From contig JAHGAU010000008.1 in the NCBI GenBank assembly GCA_019925105.1, forward strand, positions 62,001 through 126,000: a DNA stretch of 64,000 bases. Reading direction: 5' to 3'. A program made the translations under genes and the position numbers. Positions 47,235 to 56,800 of the stretch are shown here, piece after piece (the stretch's first letter is position 1; each line of letters starts with the position of its first letter). The notes beneath the pieces are model-generated. The model saw only the letters and a program-made list of their open reading frames with translations, had not been told where the DNA came from and searched no databases. Source of the DNA: Niebla homalea (Eukaryota; Ascomycota; Lecanoromycetes; Lecanorales; Ramalinaceae).

Positions 47235-48445
47235 GGAGAGCCGAAGAAGCGTTAAACAGCTCGTTTTCGCAGTGGCGGCTGAAGAATCGCCAATCAAGGT
47301 TAAAAGAGCATTGAGTCAGGCGTCAGCAATCTATGGCACTTCTTTCTATTGCAAGTAACCGTCCGTACAGGTGAAAGATTTTGGGGAGTTGGCAATCGAC
47401 TTGTTGGAGGGGACAAAGTGGTATCTACGATTAACAGCCGACAGATAGCAGGTGAAGACCTTAAGTATCAAGTTGGGAGAACGATTCAGCAATTTAGCGC
47501 CTGTCACGATTTCTGCAGCGGTCACGTTGATGCAAAAATAGCTTCAAGCTTGAGCTACCCAATCCTTGGTAGCGATTAAGCCCCTATTCATGAAGGGTTG
47601 CCCATTCATCAATGGGGGCCCCGTTTGTTAAGGGTACACGCTCCATGACTGGTGACTTATGATTTGGAAATGATACGCAAAAAAAAAGCTGTGAAGGGTG
47701 CATCTTCACTAATAGTCCATGACAGTAGGAAGGCGCCTTAGACAATTCCTTGCAGAAAGGCTTGAAGGTGACATGAATGGATAACTTGGGCTTCATCGAT
47801 GTTCTTGGAATTGTGACTGTTTTGTGTACAAGGCTTGTCAACATGTTTGGTATTGAAAGCTGATTAGAGGACGTGATAGACAAAAAGGCCTAGAAACAAG
47901 CGTTGAGATGTTTCGCAGAGTCGTTCCACGCAGAAGGTTGGAACGGTGGCTGGAGAGGTTCCATATCCTTCAAATTTTGTTGTCATAAGTACATTATGGC
48001 CATGTTTATGGGAGTGGACGATAAAGCCCACGACCTGTCGGTCTACCATGTAGAGACTTCGCAGCCTCATGATCTTTCCACGTCACGCCAAACGGGTGAC
48101 CGTAATTTCCTACTATGATTGGTCACGACACAGTGCATCCGTTGCTGTCATCTGGCCTCCATTGTACGTAGGGACAATTGAGCAGATGACCTGACAGCTC
48201 CCGAACCGGTTTGGGTGACTCTGCCGTACGCTACGTCCAGCGTAAGGAGATTGCCTTTGTGCGGCAACGTGAGCTCTCAGCTCCGCTTGTGAGGTCCTTC
48301 TATCGTATTGATAATAGGCTTCTCAGCAAGAAGCAACCCGTCTGTCGTGGTCAGGTCCCCGTCCTAAATGCTTTCCGATTCAGGGTCCCAAGCCGTCATG
48401 CATCACAAGAGGGTCAAAGATTCGAACGCTATGATAGCTGCCTCT
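47235..48445. other. Intergenic between the HET pseudogene and RPC31
   Basis: The left side is the former promoter of the HET gene and the right side the 3' region of RPC31. No ORF has recognisable motifs. Confidence 0.45.
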
Positions 48446-49342
48446 TCATTCAAAATAGCCCGTCCCATCACCACCAGCATCGTAATCGTCCCCTCCATCA
48501 TCTCCTCCGTCATCGAAATATTGCTCCGCATTATAATCACCGCCGTCTTCGTCGTCGTCGAACTCATCATCCACGTCTTCTTCTCCGAGCTCGTCTTGAT
48601 CATCGTTGTTCCCTTCACCACTCGTGGCAGGCTTCTGCTTGCCATTGCTCGCTTTTCCTGGTGCATCTTCGTCATCAGATGATGGCGCGGTATGAGGCGC
48701 ATCATCATCGATTCCGTCGCTGATGGCAGCGCCGTTGCGCATGTTCCCCTGATTTGTTCTCAGATGAGTCCTGGCTCGAGGCGCGTGGGTGTTCGGAGAG
48801 AGTGTGGCATGTAGCTCGGCGGGGAAGAATTTGAGTACTAGGAACGAGGAATAGCATCATCAGCATCCGGATGTTTGAAGGAATCATCCTCAGAAGATTG
48901 TAGATCCTAGTATCCAGCATCTTCAGGGTATGCCCATACCGTACGATCTTGCAGTCAGGTCTGGCAAGACACGGCGCTTCTTGGTGTACCGCTGGCTCCA
49001 CTTGGGCACGCTGCTAAACGGATCAATAGTCTCTGGTGCGGGCCGTTTCTTGCGCTGTAAGGGAGTCTGCTTGGCGACGACTTCATCGTTGTCTTGGTCC
49101 AAGATGGTGTAGAAGGGCCCGTCCTGTATCTCATCCCTCAATTGTCTGTAGTGGGCTATTGAGCGTTTCTCGGCGTTGGTTATTGGCAAAGGACGATCAG
49201 GATGGAATTCAGGGTAGAGAGGAGTCGGCTGCGGCTTGTCACTGCCATACAATAACTGCGCGGATTCGTCGTTTTTGGGGATGTCTGCGTTGTTGATATG
49301 ACCTCGGGCTCTTCTGACAGCTGCTCTGCTTCGAGGGGCCAT
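48446..49342 (-). CDS. RPC31: RNA polymerase III subunit Rpc31 (RPC7 family), two exons
   Basis: Predicted 264-residue subunit of the Rpc82-Rpc34-Rpc31 initiation subcomplex of nuclear RNA polymerase III. Exon 1 is 49342-48940 (starts MAPRSRAAVRRARG) and exon 2 is 48837-48446. The 103-nt intron has a GTATGG donor and ends TTCCTAG. The join gives ...ARSYVLKFFPAELHATL, matching the family's KFFPxELxxT-type segment. The N-terminal half has PLYPEFHPDRPLPITNAEKR. The last 85 residues are extremely acidic and finish with DYNAEQYFDDGGDDGGDDYD, the hallmark Rpc31 tail. Divergent from the Hsm3-like gene, with 327 bp between start codons. Confidence 0.9.
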
Positions 49343-49669
49343 AGTATGGATGATTGAAGCACTCACTTAGCTTCACACGAAGTCGTGGGAAATAGCACAA
49401 GGTTTTCAGAAATGTCAAGAGATCGAAAGACATAGTGGATGGAGCTCGGACATTCAAGCTTCGGCCGAGTCTCGGGGCGGACCCCTCGGACCCACCCACC
49501 CGCCAGGCTTCATCAATTCTACCTACGTCATTTTGAGCCCCCATGTTTACGAGCTACAAATTTTCACACTTGGAAATAGCATTTCAAGCTCGTGACTTCT
49601 TAACAGGAACAATTTCAAGGAAGAAGAAGAAGAAGCTTCATTCATCAGAGTCACTCAGGACACCAGACC
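49343..49669. promoter_or_regulatory. Shared divergent promoter region of RPC31 and the Hsm3-like gene
   Basis: The two start codons lie 327 bases apart and point away from each other, so this short interval must hold both promoters and 5' UTRs. An A/G-rich run (AGGAAGAAGAAGAAGAAGC) lies about 55 bases before the plus-strand ATG. No clear TATA box is visible. Confidence 0.5.
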
Positions 49670-51592
49670 ATGGCATTGAACGAAGCCCTCAACAAGGTGC
49701 ACGAGCACTTGCGTCTTGTGCTTCAAAAGCCTTCAACCAAGCTCGATGAACGTCTGCTAGAGCATATCGACCGGCAAGTCAGTGGTCCGTACGAGTCACA
49801 CTATCCTGTGCAATACAATACGAAGCTTTTGCTCATCTTGGACACAGAAGCCATCGATGACAGTAACAGAAGCCTCCTCCTCAATCAGCTCTCCGAACTC
49901 CTTCCCACATTACAACAAGATCCTACGCCGGTGACTGAGTTGATCGAAAGACTTGTTGCGTCTGACAGCTTCACATTCACTCTTGTCCTCGATATTAAGC
50001 CTGCGCCCGATTTCAGCCTCGGGCTCGGATCCCTTTCTCCTGCTCTGAACAAGGTCAGCTTGACTCTCCTTGCCAAGGCCACACAACAGCTTGCAGATGT
50101 CAACTACGTCGCAGGGAGACAAGAGATTGTCGAGTCATTGGTGGACAAATGGCTCAATGCGGAAGATACAGGCGTTGCGCATAACGCCAGCCAAGTGCTG
50201 ATAAGCCTGTTGCTCTGGGGTCGAAAAGCAGCAGAATTTACACTTGTCGATCCTGCAATGGACCAGAACCTGATGTGGAGACGACTCTTCAGGGACAGAG
50301 ATATTTACAAGACTATATTCTCTGCTTGTAGCCTGCAAGAGGAGACTGGGTACAGCACAAGACATACCACCGTGGCTCAAGGCAGACTCCTGGACTTCCT
50401 CTTAGCTGTCCGGACAAGCCCTGTCAGCACATCACAGATCCCCGAGGTTGAACAACAGTATGGGGTCAAAGAGGGTGGTCTGCTAGAATATGCCCTCGTT
50501 CATATGATCGATTACAAGAATGACGAGCTAATGCTCTCAACACTCGTCAACTTCTGTATCAACTTCATACGCAGAAGTCCACAAAGATCGGACCAGAGCC
50601 CTTCAATTTCGCTCGAGCTCCTCAAGAAATACGGCCTCCATCAGCAATGCCTGTCATACTACCTTCAGCAACCACAAATAGCCGCCTCCTGGGTCCTAAG
50701 CGACTCTGCCAACTACATTGGCACATACTGCTCCTCCCACCGCTCCGACCTCCTCGCTGACCCAAACCTTCCCAACGAAATCCTCTCGATTCTCCACACC
50801 CATATCTTCAATACACCCATTGAGGCTTGGACATCTAATCACCTTCCCCACACCGACCTCCTGATCCTCTCCCATCTTCCTCAAACCCTCCTCCTCTCCC
50901 CTATCCTCTATGGCGAGTCATCGCCTCTGACACTACTCCCGCCCATCGGAACCCAGCCTGCTATTCTCTCCACCCTCGCCCGAATTCTCAGCGCTTCCTC
51001 CCCACACACCCACACCGACGACAAAGCCGCTGCCCGCGCGCTCTACTATATCTACCTTAAAGAGCATCCCTCATTATGGACACAGATCACCAAGGCCGCC
51101 GACACCGTCGCCCTCCTCGATCCCGCCCTCGCTGCCAACAACCTCATCAAAGCGATCATCACCGCGCAATGGGCTCCTCTCCCCTCCGAGCCTCCCGCGC
51201 CATCACCATCAACCCCATTCCCTCTCCCTTCAGAATCCTGGCTCCGCGCCCACTATCACTCCACCCAACTCCCCGCCACAGGCCTCGAAGCCATCATGAT
51301 GTCCTCCTCGACCGGCACCGTCAGTGAAGTGATCCTCCCCTACCTGATGAAACCCGCGCAGACATTCGGCAATGCCGTTGGTGGCGGACGCGGAGACGTG
51401 GAGAGCGCGGCGTGGAAAGTCGCGGTGGCGAAGTATGAAGTGCTCGAGGCGTTCCTGGCGGGGGTGAGGAGGTTGGACGATGGGAGTGCTGAGATGAGGG
51501 ACATGATAGCTGCCGTCAGCAAGAGGGTCGCTGAGGGACCGATGGGTGGGGGGACGGGTGTTGGGGGGATGGTGGGGACGATGGAATTATGA
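49670..51592 (+). CDS. Putative Hsm3/PSMD5-like proteasome assembly protein (helical repeat)
   Basis: A single-exon 640-residue protein, almost wholly alpha-helical and Leu-rich as in HEAT/ARM repeat proteins. The beginning MALNEALNKVHEHLRLVLQK and the layout resemble fungal proteins annotated as Hsm3/PSMD5-type 26S proteasome regulatory-particle assembly chaperones. I base this on overall resemblance and cannot point to a diagnostic motif. The ATG context ACC-ATG-G is good. The tail is Gly-rich (GPMGGGTGVGGMVGTMEL). It converges with the membrane-protein gene, with 75 bp between stops. An unrelated ARM-type protein is the main alternative. Confidence 0.6.
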   Translation: MALNEALNKVHEHLRLVLQKPSTKLDERLLEHIDRQVSGPYESHYPVQYNTKLLLILDTEAIDDSNRSLLLNQLSELLPTLQQDPTPVTELIERLVASDSFTFTLVLDIKPAPDFSLGLGSLSPALNKVSLTLLAKATQQLADVNYVAGRQEIVESLVDKWLNAEDTGVAHNASQVLISLLLWGRKAAEFTLVDPAMDQNLMWRRLFRDRDIYKTIFSACSLQEETGYSTRHTTVAQGRLLDFLLAVRTSPVSTSQIPEVEQQYGVKEGGLLEYALVHMIDYKNDELMLSTLVNFCINFIRRSPQRSDQSPSISLELLKKYGLHQQCLSYYLQQPQIAASWVLSDSANYIGTYCSSHRSDLLADPNLPNEILSILHTHIFNTPIEAWTSNHLPHTDLLILSHLPQTLLLSPILYGESSPLTLLPPIGTQPAILSTLARILSASSPHTHTDDKAAARALYYIYLKEHPSLWTQITKAADTVALLDPALAANNLIKAIITAQWAPLPSEPPAPSPSTPFPLPSESWLRAHYHSTQLPATGLEAIMMSSSTGTVSEVILPYLMKPAQTFGNAVGGGRGDVESAAWKVAVAKYEVLEAFLAGVRRLDDGSAEMRDMIAAVSKRVAEGPMGGGTGVGGMVGTMEL

Positions 51593-51667
51593 TTGGTTCG
51601 ATGAGAGATGTAGGGAGCAAGTGAGCCTTGACCAAATGAACCAGAAATTCTTTATTTATCTTACTCG

Positions 51668-53077
51668 CTATACGCTTGATGCACCCTCCCTTGCCTTTAT
51701 ATGCCCTCCATCACCTCCCCGCGCATGCTCAACAGGCCACTTATCCAAGCTCTCAAACCACTGCACCCCACTCCCCACCAGAAACGCCCAGCTTCCCCAG
51801 AACGTCGCCAGATTGGCCTCATACACCGCTCCACCATTCCCATACGCCGGTCCCAGCGCTCCACACAGCGTGAACCCCACCGCCCCCACGAAATTCCACG
51901 CCCCGATCCACCACCCCAGGGTCCCGAAATCCGGTCTATACCAGCTGTGCGAACTCTCCAGCATATACAGCGCCCCTGACAGCATGAATCCCGCGCCCCC
52001 GACCATCTGGGGAAGCCAGTAGACGCAATTGAGGAGGGCGTGGGATGGATGCGCGGCGATGGAGGATTGGAGCGGGGGCAAGGCGGTGAAGCCGGCGATC
52101 CAGAAGATGGTGGCAGCGAGGAGTTGGGTGGCGGCGGCGAGGAAACCGAGGTCGTGGATGTAGTGGGTGGAGAGGTCGTGGCGAGAGGGGAGCCACTGCC
52201 AGGATGAGGAGGGAGACTGCTCTAGTGTTGAAGGGAGGGTGGAGGAGGAGCCACCTTTGCCGACGAGGTTGCATTTGTTGGAGTGGTGGTGCGAGCATGT
52301 TCTTGGGTTGGGCTTCACCGTTGCAATCATGTGATTGGGAGGGGGGCCTGTGTGGTCGACATCATTGTCCTGGCTACCAAGACGCTTTTCTTCGCGATCC
52401 CGTTGGCAGTTCATGAGGTCGGTCAAGACGTGGTCGACAGCCCATCCGAAACAGCCCTCTCTGTTGACGTTGATGGCTTCGAGCACCAGCAAAATCGAGC
52501 CGATTTCGAATACTGTGGCGCCAATGAAAGCGGTGATACCACCGCCATACAGTACCTCGTTGGTGAATGCACTACTGGGGCGGACGAGCGGTAGCCAGGC
52601 AAAGAAGCCGTTCAAGACCCAGATGACGGAACCGAGGGTGAAGGACACGGCGACCAGGTAGGAGATGTCCCAGTAGGGAAAATATGTAAACATGCGGATG
52701 ATACCTTGGAGAGTACCCCCAAAGGTGGATGTTCGGGACGGAGCAGTAAGTTCAGGCTTGGCTGAGAGTCTGACAATGAGGGCATGCCGGCCCTTTCGAT
52801 TGTCGCGAGAGCGCCATTTGTATTCTAGATTGGATACGGCGATTGTTGCGGGGGTGGGGGTAATGGTAATATCTTGACGGTCTTTGGTTTCGTTCGAAGG
52901 GCGGCTGACTTGGCTATCGCTCCCATTTCCAGCTTTCGGTAAGGCTCTTACGTGTGTAAAGTATGCGCGGGTCGGGTTGAAGAATGCTAGAGGGCCATGA
53001 ATGCGGTCGTCCTGGAGCTGTAAGGACTGGTGACTTTGCAATGGCTCTCGCGAACGAAAAGACCGATTCCTTGTCAT
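51668..53077 (-). CDS. Uncharacterised multi-pass integral membrane protein
   Basis: A single-exon 469-residue protein. The first 130 residues are polar and basic (MTRNRSFRSREPLQSHQSLQ), and hydrophobic helices follow. Two or three lie in residues about 135-200 (ISYLVAVSFTLGSVIWVLNG; GGITAFIGATVFEIGSILLV), then a hydrophilic loop rich in Asp, His and Ser (about 225-295). Four or more helices follow in about 300-450 (LGFLAAATQLLAATIFWIAG; FVGAVGFTLCGALG). Similar proteins occur widely in filamentous ascomycetes as integral membrane proteins of unknown role. I cannot name a function. It is divergent from the STAND gene. Confidence 0.8.
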   Translation of the reverse strand: MTRNRSFRSREPLQSHQSLQLQDDRIHGPLAFFNPTRAYFTHVRALPKAGNGSDSQVSRPSNETKDRQDITITPTPATIAVSNLEYKWRSRDNRKGRHALIVRLSAKPELTAPSRTSTFGGTLQGIIRMFTYFPYWDISYLVAVSFTLGSVIWVLNGFFAWLPLVRPSSAFTNEVLYGGGITAFIGATVFEIGSILLVLEAINVNREGCFGWAVDHVLTDLMNCQRDREEKRLGSQDNDVDHTGPPPNHMIATVKPNPRTCSHHHSNKCNLVGKGGSSSTLPSTLEQSPSSSWQWLPSRHDLSTHYIHDLGFLAAATQLLAATIFWIAGFTALPPLQSSIAAHPSHALLNCVYWLPQMVGGAGFMLSGALYMLESSHSWYRPDFGTLGWWIGAWNFVGAVGFTLCGALGPAYGNGGAVYEANLATFWGSWAFLVGSGVQWFESLDKWPVEHARGGDGGHIKAREGASSV

Positions 53078-53848
53078 GGTGTCTTTGGCAGAAAGATGGC
53101 TTCATACAGACAAGGCTTTGCTCAAGGGCACACATGGTTCATCCCAAAAGAGTAGACAAGCCAAACGAAGAGAACATTCAGGTATTACAGATGCTTACTT
53201 CGAGCTGCAGAACGATCCGACGAGCCCCTCCGCAGATATCACGTCGCATGCCTATCAAGTACATATATCTTGGCAACGTCAGGGTAAAGTTGGATAAAGA
53301 AGAAAGAATTTAATTCAGGATTCGTGAATGGTGAAACATCAGGGCTGATCCCGGATCCCGCCTCTAGCTGCCGCAGCTCTTCTGGGTCTCCTCTGATTGG
53401 TGCAATCTGGACAGGGCATGGAGGCTTAGCCAACCTTTTCAAATCTTACCTACCTATCAGTCGTCGCCATTTCATGTAAGCCTGCTGCAGCCAATCATGT
53501 AAGCTGCAAGAACCTGGTAGCTCGGCAGCTTTCACCGAAGCTTCGAGGCCAAGCTTTACAGCCACGCCGGTTCAACGTGTCATGTTCAGCCGCAATACTG
53601 AATATATAGATGGCATCAGTCTTCATTTGTTTTTCTCTTTCTTTTTAATTTTATTATTATTTTTATTATTATTTGTTTGGTGTGCCAAACAGAATCTGCT
53701 GACGTGACCATCGCCACCACCGTCTCGTGTGTCTACTTCTATGTGACGCTGCCTAGAGCTTTGCTGCCTAGGGTTACTGTCCAAGAAGTTTGGTGATGCT
53801 TGAAGTCACCATATAGCTTTTAGGTCCGACTGGAGATTACCATCCACC
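53078..53848. promoter_or_regulatory. Divergent intergenic region upstream of the STAND gene
   Basis: It separates two divergently transcribed genes, so it must carry both promoters. A T-rich low-complexity run with TTATTATT units occurs at 53,626-53,680. No ORF with motif support is present. Confidence 0.45.
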
Positions 53849-56800
53849 ATGCCTCGCCTCCACCGCTCTGACCTGAGGCTCTGGGCTTCCAGCAAGGAGT
53901 CAGGACAAAGAGAAGAATCCGTTGATGATGATTACGAGCATATCGATATACCCCAATCGGTCGAGCCGTCAGAACCTCTGACTCTCATAGACGAGGATGG
54001 CGCCGTGCAGAGTGAGTGGGATAAAGCATGGCAGCAGCTTCAAGCCGAGGAGAAATGGATGCCTCCCTCAGACTTCCATCCTGATACTTCTGATTCCTTG
54101 TCGACCGTCAAAGGGCTTCGGGAGGAAGTCACGAGGAGATCCAAGGACTCTGTGGATAAACAAACTGGCATCCATCTCACCAACGGCAAGGTCGTTACAT
54201 GGCGGCACATGTACGACAAGATCGTAAGCTACGCCCAAAATTTCGAGGTTGTGGGTGATCTCTTTGTCCAAGCCGACCCAGGCTACGCCGCTCTGCCATG
54301 GGCATTCATTCGATTTGGCATCAGTGTCTTTGCTAGTGAGAGCGAGACCTGGGCTCGCATGCTCGAAGGTACCGAGGCCATATCGCATGTCATCGCTCAA
54401 TACACATCCATGGAGAATACATACGCCAAGATCCACTCAGTCCAAGGAGACCAGCTTCGCTCAGCATTGAACAAGCTTTACAAGGTCATCTTGCGCCACC
54501 AAATGTTGGCAATCACCTACTTCGACGGTGAAAGGAAAGGCTTGCGTGCCCTGAAAGGGATGAATCCTGTCTCCGCTGATGGTATCAAAGTCCTGCTCGA
54601 GACTGTGGAACGGGAGAGGGGGAGAGTGCAGGACGCCATTGGCCTTGTCAACGCAGAAGTCACAAAGCTTGGATTTGATGATGTCATGTTCAGGACCGAC
54701 CAGGTGGAACAGTCCCAAAAAGATCAGGCCACAATCACCCGAGAAGGCATCCTTGCCCTTTCGCGCAACATCGGGGCTGCTTTCAGGGACCAAGAGACTC
54801 GTGCCAAATGGATTGTAGAAAGCTTAAGGCAATGGCAGGAACCTCTTGAGGAGATGAACCTCAAACTTGAACAGGATCGTATAAAAGAGCGACAAGACGA
54901 GCTTCTCAAAATTAGGACATGGTGTTCCGTTGCCGAGCCCGATGAAAATCTTGATGATGCACTCGAGAAACGACCGATGTCTCTGGGTTGGTGGTTGCTT
55001 GAGTATCCGGCGTTCTTCAATTGGGAGAAATCGACAAAGTCATCTATGCTCTGGATGTATGGTTTTGCTGGCACAGGAAAAACAGGCCTCGTTTGTCGTG
55101 CCATTGAACACATCGACAGACGTATGGTGAAGGAACAAGAACACGGCCGACTGGCCTTTTTCTTCTGTTCGAATGATATTGTTGGTTCCGATCGGGAAGA
55201 AGCCTACTTTCAATGTGATCCAGAGGAAGCCTTGAGGAGCATTATTAGTCAGACCTCAGTCTCATTGAATCAAGGCTCAATAGAGCCCTTGCTCGAAGCT
55301 AAATGGCAGGAGTTTGGCTTAGGAAGTGACCGACAAAGACAACTCAATTACGAAGATTGCATCCAAGTTTTAGTTGAGATTGCTCAGAAGACACCCATCA
55401 CCATTGTCCTTGATGCATTTGATGAGCTTGACAAGACCCAAAGTCCCAGGCTGCTACAAGCTTTAAGAAAGGTCATGCAAGCCGCGGCAAAAAGTGTGAA
55501 GATATTCATCTCCACACGATCATTCCCGGCTATCGAAAAGGAACTTTCCTCCAACCAGGCGATCGAGGTCAGCAGAGAGAACAATGGCAAAGATGTAGAG
55601 GCCTTCATTAGACAGGACTTGCAAGAACGGGTTGACAACAAAACACTACTCGAAGGCGAAATCTCCAAGGATTTGAAAAGCAGCATCGAGACAACCCTAA
55701 CGCGTCGTGCAGGGAGTATGTTCCTTTACGCAAGCCTGCTGCTTCAACAGCTATGCGATCCCAGTCGGGAAGATGATGAAGAAAGCATCAGGAAGAAACT
55801 TGATGAACTGCCCAAATCGCTGAAGGACGTGTACACCACCGTTCTGAATGACATTCATGACAAGAACGACAGCTCAAAGAGCCGTCAAGTTGCGCAAAAT
55901 ACTTTCAAATGGCTCTTGAGTCGCCAGGGACCGCTCGACACACGCTCATTCCTTGAAGCGATTGCGCCACCTCAAGGAGAAGCCAGCGTAGCCGACGTGC
56001 TCCGCGCATGCCGGACCTTGGTCACTGAACAGAAGGGTGTATTTGAATTCGCTCACTATTCGGTCCGAGAGCACATGATTACAATGGAGGAATACAGCGT
56101 CAGTCAATGCAACGTTGCTGCAACTTTCAGCTGCCTTAAGATCCTCAACATTGCTTATGGTCCGAAACGCCCAAGGGAGGAGATGACTGAGGGGCAGAAG
56201 TCTTTCAGCCGGTACGCTACGCAGTACTGGCCACTACATTTCGAAAGAATGAAGTACGAATATATGGATGGAGAAAAGACCGCCCTCAACGAGATGTTAC
56301 GGCAATTTCTCCTTCAGAGCCGTGGTCAAGTAGACCGTTACGTCGAATGGCTTGACAACGCTCAGAAGCTAGTCACCAATCAAATGAAGGAACAGGTATT
56401 CCTGTGGCAGAAATTGGAACAGCTCCGGGCACCAGCCAAAGAGAGACCAAGCCCGCTTTTCGCGGCCTGCGTGTTTGGATTCCCAGACATCATTGGCAAA
56501 TTTGGCCGGACTGTGGATGGACTCAACAGATATAATGGCACTGGTCAAAGCGCATTGTCCTTGGCCATTGAAAACGATAAAATGGACGTTGTGAAAACGC
56601 TGCTAACTCGACGGCACCCGGCGGAAATCAACTTGTTAAATATCAATGCCGTCTATCAGTTCGAGTCGTGGGATGACCAAGCTACTACTGAAAAGCAGGA
56701 TGACCCAAAATTGGCAAAACGCAAGATACCAAACCACCCTGTACTCTATGCGAGTGCTTTGCAGTCAGCCGCAGCAAACGGACGAACAGAGATTGCAGAG

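Noticed and set aside
48211..48723. Plus-strand ORF of 170 codons rich in His, Arg and Leu
   Set aside because: It lies opposite the acidic GAT/GAC-rich tail of RPC31, whose complement gives such biased ORFs.
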